Source: Mesostigma viride
Lineage: Eukaryota > Streptophyta > Mesostigmatophyceae > Mesostigmatales > Mesostigmataceae
Direction: 5' to 3'
Assembly: GCA_009746045.1 (NCBI GenBank)
Contig: RPFO01000243.1
Location: 1 to 41,554 of the forward strand
Length of the DNA stretch: 41,554 bases
The notes under the pieces are model-generated. The model searched no databases. It was not told the DNA's origin and worked only from the letters and a program-made list of their open reading frames with translations. The translations under genes and the position numbers were made by a program. Positions 39,265-41,554 of this stretch are shown here, piece after piece; within the stretch, counting starts at the first letter, position 1, and the number at the start of each line of letters is the position of its first letter.

Positions 39265-40864
39265 ATGTTCAGGGATATGCGCACCAAGCGGAAGATTCTG
39301 GACGCCTTTCACGAGAGCGGATTGTCGCAGCGCCAATTCTGCAAAACTAGCGACCCCCCCATCCCGATTTCAACCTTCAACCGCATGCTCACAGAGGAGG
39401 CGGCCATCAAGGCTGCAGCAGACAACCCCAAGCTAGCGGGGAAGAAGTGCCCAAGTCGTGTCAGAAACCCGACTACGGCCAAGTTTCCCTTGGTGGAGAA
39501 AGAGGTGGCCACTGAGATTCGCGAGTATCGGAGCAAGGGGTACATGGTCAACCGCGCGCTTGTGCGCGTAAGTTTATTTCCATCATAATTGTCGGTATTT
39601 TTCCTGCTGCATTTTGTACATGTCGCACTAGTTTGCTGAGTTTCGATTGTTTCATGAGTATGCATGCAGCCCGGCCCCGTGAGAATTTGACGTGGAAGAG
39701 CCGAAAGTATGTAATGGTCTTCTTCGTTGCATGCAGCCAAATGATGCAGCGTAACCACCCAGCAACGGGTGATCATGAATTATGTAAGGGTTGGAAACTA
39801 GCAGTCTTGCTCATTTCTTGGCGATATCCCAGCTGCCCCCCCTTTATTTGAAAGATATTGCTCATGATGCAAGAAGGCTGGAGCAGTGAAGGCAACCTGG
39901 GACAAGGCCGGATGTGAGGCAGCTGACGTGGTGGGAAGGGGGGGGGCAGCCGACCAGGTGGGGGCAGCAGGGGTCGGCAACCCAGCCGCGGGAGCACCAC
40001 CACCAACGGATCAGGCCACCCGCCCAGCCAAGAAAAAGTCCAAGCCTTCTCTCCCTCCTCTCGAGCTTCCGCCACAGCGCACTGTGGCAAAGCATGCCGA
40101 GGTGCTGACAACGGCGGACTGGGCCAAATACCAGGTTTTCACCTTGTATGGTGACGGCCTGACGTACTACGGAAACCCTGACCCACAGGACCCGTATGCA
40201 AAGAAGTATGACAACCACTGGCGCATGGTGGTCAAGTAAGTATCGTTGCATGGGTTGGCTCCAAGATATACTGGACCATTTATGTGACAAGAATGTACAC
40301 TCTGTATGTAACTCTGCAAACCCATGCCATGTGTGACTAGGTAGCATGCAGTACATATGTCTACCGCACACATGCGACAGGTCACGTCGGCATGATCAAA
40401 TGGGCCAACATATTAGTAGGCGTATGAGCACACACACATCACACATCACACATCGATCACACATCACCCATCACACATCGCACATCACACATCACCCATC
40501 ACACATCACGCGTACATCACACGTACATATGCACTGTCACACGCACACGCACCACAACACAGGGACGCACCCCCCCACCCCCCACACCCCCACACCCCCA
40601 CCCCCACCCCAACCCCCACCCCCACCACCACCATGTACCGCCGCCGCCGCCGCCACCACCACCACAACAACAACAACCACCACCAACAACAACAACATTG
40701 TACTTCGCATTTGTAATGCATTATTATGGTGTGTGGTTGTGTGTCTTGGCACGTTTCTTATGTGCAGGTACCCTAAACAGCATGAGCAGAAGCGCACGGA
40801 AAGGGTGAAGCAAACGTTTGTGATCGCTGACTACGGAGTCGCATGGTGCCTTGTTGCGATGTAG
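39265..40864 (+). pseudogene. Pogo/Tigger-like transposase gene, DDE domain not found
   Basis: Exon 1 (39265-39567) gives 101 codons: KRKILDAFHESGLSQRQFCK (psq-type helix-turn-helix), then KFPLVEKEVATEIREYRSKG and VNRALVR (CENP-B-type second helix-turn-helix), ending at a GTAAGT donor. A later exon (39887-40235) starts after GAGCAG with KATWDKAGCEAADVV, similar to the 'T-I-x-x-x-W-x-K-A-G-F' motif after the catalytic domain of Tigger transposases. It ends at GTAAGT. The last exon (40768-40864, after TGTGCAG) is in phase and ends KQTFVIADYGVAWCLVAM. No DDE/D catalytic segment lies between exon 1 and 39887 (320 bp), so an internal deletion is likely. A mini-exon near 39670-39706 is possible. 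An in-frame upstream start at 39131 would need a shift. Confidence 0.55.
40434..40700. repeat. Low-complexity intron: CACATCA, CCCCCA, CCG and CAA tracts
   Basis: Within the last intron of the pogo-like gene: CACATCACACATCA repeats (40434-40520), then CCCCCA units, (CCG)n, (CAC)n and (CAA)n up to about 40700. Frames through it are artefacts. Confidence 0.85.
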
Positions 40865-41104
40865 ACTTTTCCCTGTGGGCCCAACTGCCCTTCATGTTTT
40901 TAATATCTGGCCATCATGTTGTAAACGGAGGTATTAGGGTTGCCGGTTGCGTCATTAATAATCGCACCCGCCTGCCGTATTTCTGGCACACCTTGAATAG
41001 GCTAGGTAGGGCTTGCCGTGACCTTTCCGGCACAGTTTATATAGCACTGAAACGAGTGCAGACAGTATAGCTGAAACTAGCGCATTATAGGTGTTACACA
41101 TCCA

Positions 41105-41345
41105 TGCCACACAACTCGGTGGGACATGTCCCACCAACCTGTGTTTTGTATGTGTATGAACATGTGTCCCACCTACATGTAATTGAAAATTTGCCTGTCC
41201 CACCGACCTGAATTTTGAACATGTAACTGTCCCACCACACTGAATTTTGAAAGCTACCCTGTCCCACTTACATGAATACCTGAAACATGGCTGTTCCACG
41301 TACCTGAACCTGGTGTCTCTCCTAGGTGAAAAGTGTTCCACTCGC
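41105..41345. repeat. Right subterminal GTCCCACCTAC repeats
   Basis: Seven or more CTGTCCCACC-type words separated by CTGAATTTTGAA-like spacers, ending at the right terminal inverted repeat. The spacing is about 30-40 bp. It is the mirror of the left-end array (28030-28270). Confidence 0.8.
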
Positions 41346-41370
41346 GTCCCACCTACGTGAGCTGCCCCTG
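41346..41370 (-). repeat. Right terminal inverted repeat
   Basis: Perfect reverse complement of 28023-28047, followed by TA at 41371-41372. Confidence 0.9.
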
Positions 41371-41372
41371 TA

Positions 41373-41554
41373 GCACATGCTGATAATATGAGCAGGGCAT
41401 CAATGGGCGCCTGATAACGGGTTGGCACTCCCCTAGTAATAATGCTCTGGCTCGTATATTTTGTGTGGTGTGTCAGATGATCTGTGCAATGGATGAAGCT
41501 GAGTATGTCGGATGTGTGGTGCGTGGCAGATCCATGTTGGATAATTGTCAAATG
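41373..41554. other. Flank outside the pogo-like element
   Basis: 182 bp to the window end with no recognised feature. Together with sequence left of 28021 it should represent the empty target site. Confidence 0.5.

Larger units (their letters stand above)
28023..41370 (+). mobile_element. Pogo/Tigger-like DNA transposon, split by an LTR element
   Basis: Perfect 25-bp terminal inverted repeats, beginning CAGGGGCAGCTCAC, lie at 28023-28047 and 41346-41370. Each is flanked by TA (28021-28022 and 41371-41372), the target duplication of the Tc1/mariner/pogo group. The inside edge of each end is packed with GTCCCACCTAC-like words. A gene near the right end has a CENP-B/pogo-type helix-turn-helix. 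Removing the LTR element at 28614-36442 leaves about 5.5 kb. The nested order is therefore pogo-like first, LTR element later. The transposase as read lacks a DDE domain, so this copy looks non-autonomous. Confidence 0.7.

Noticed and set aside
28023-41370. Giant Polinton/Maverick-like element, because of the 13-kb span between inverted repeats
   Set aside because: There is no DNA polymerase B, packaging ATPase or capsid gene; the TIR is only 25 bp with a TA duplication, and most of the length is a nested LTR element.

Overview
The window is eukaryotic nuclear DNA made almost entirely of transposable elements. GT-AG introns, AATAAA signals, long microsatellites and six unrelated transposon classes, with no bacterial-type operon, point to a unicellular eukaryote; a green alga is my best guess, but no host housekeeping gene is present to prove it.

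Layout. 1-1530: no gene. 1535-5705 (mostly minus strand): scrambled remnant of a DNA transposon with a DUF4216-like, CACTA/TNP2-type C-terminal exon, bounded by inverted GTGAGAAAA / TTTTCTCAC arrays. 5706-about 12800 (plus): copia-like LTR element 1, missing its 5' LTR, with a Gag carrying about 256 consecutive Asn codons and a pol broken by several single-base frameshifts. 13190-14590: hAT fragment (BED finger and start of the transposase). 14590-18430: non-coding, with small duplications. 18433-20378: two truncated copies of a LINE joined tail to tail, giving a 667-bp-arm near-perfect palindrome. 20413-26763 (plus): near-complete LINE of the restriction-like-endonuclease type, with a 231-bp tandem array in front, a PHD finger, a RING-H2 finger, C2H2 fingers, an intact YMDD reverse transcriptase, a CCHC knuckle and the endonuclease. 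26832-27691 (minus): Ty3/gypsy gag fragment. 28023-41370: pogo/Tigger-like DNA transposon with perfect 25-bp terminal inverted repeats and TA target duplication, into which a very young copia-like LTR element 2 (28614-36442, minus, LTRs differing at 1 of 617 positions) has inserted.

How the parts relate. The two LTR elements are divergent members of one lineage. Both encode integrase, then a retropepsin-like domain, then reverse transcriptase and RNase H, instead of the usual copia order protease-integrase-RT-RNase H. Both share a shortened D-D-29-E integrase, an HGDD box in place of YVDD, Asn-rich Gags with CCHC knuckles and, at the 3' LTR edge, a TGGAGT start. Element 2 also has an extra 236-aa ORF between the 5' LTR and gag, and a single in-frame UGA between gag and pol. 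This lineage is the best candidate for something undescribed.

Caution: most coding breaks in the window are single-base changes at or near short homopolymers, and the two palindrome arms differ only by two such changes. Part of the apparent pseudogenisation may therefore be consensus error rather than biology.
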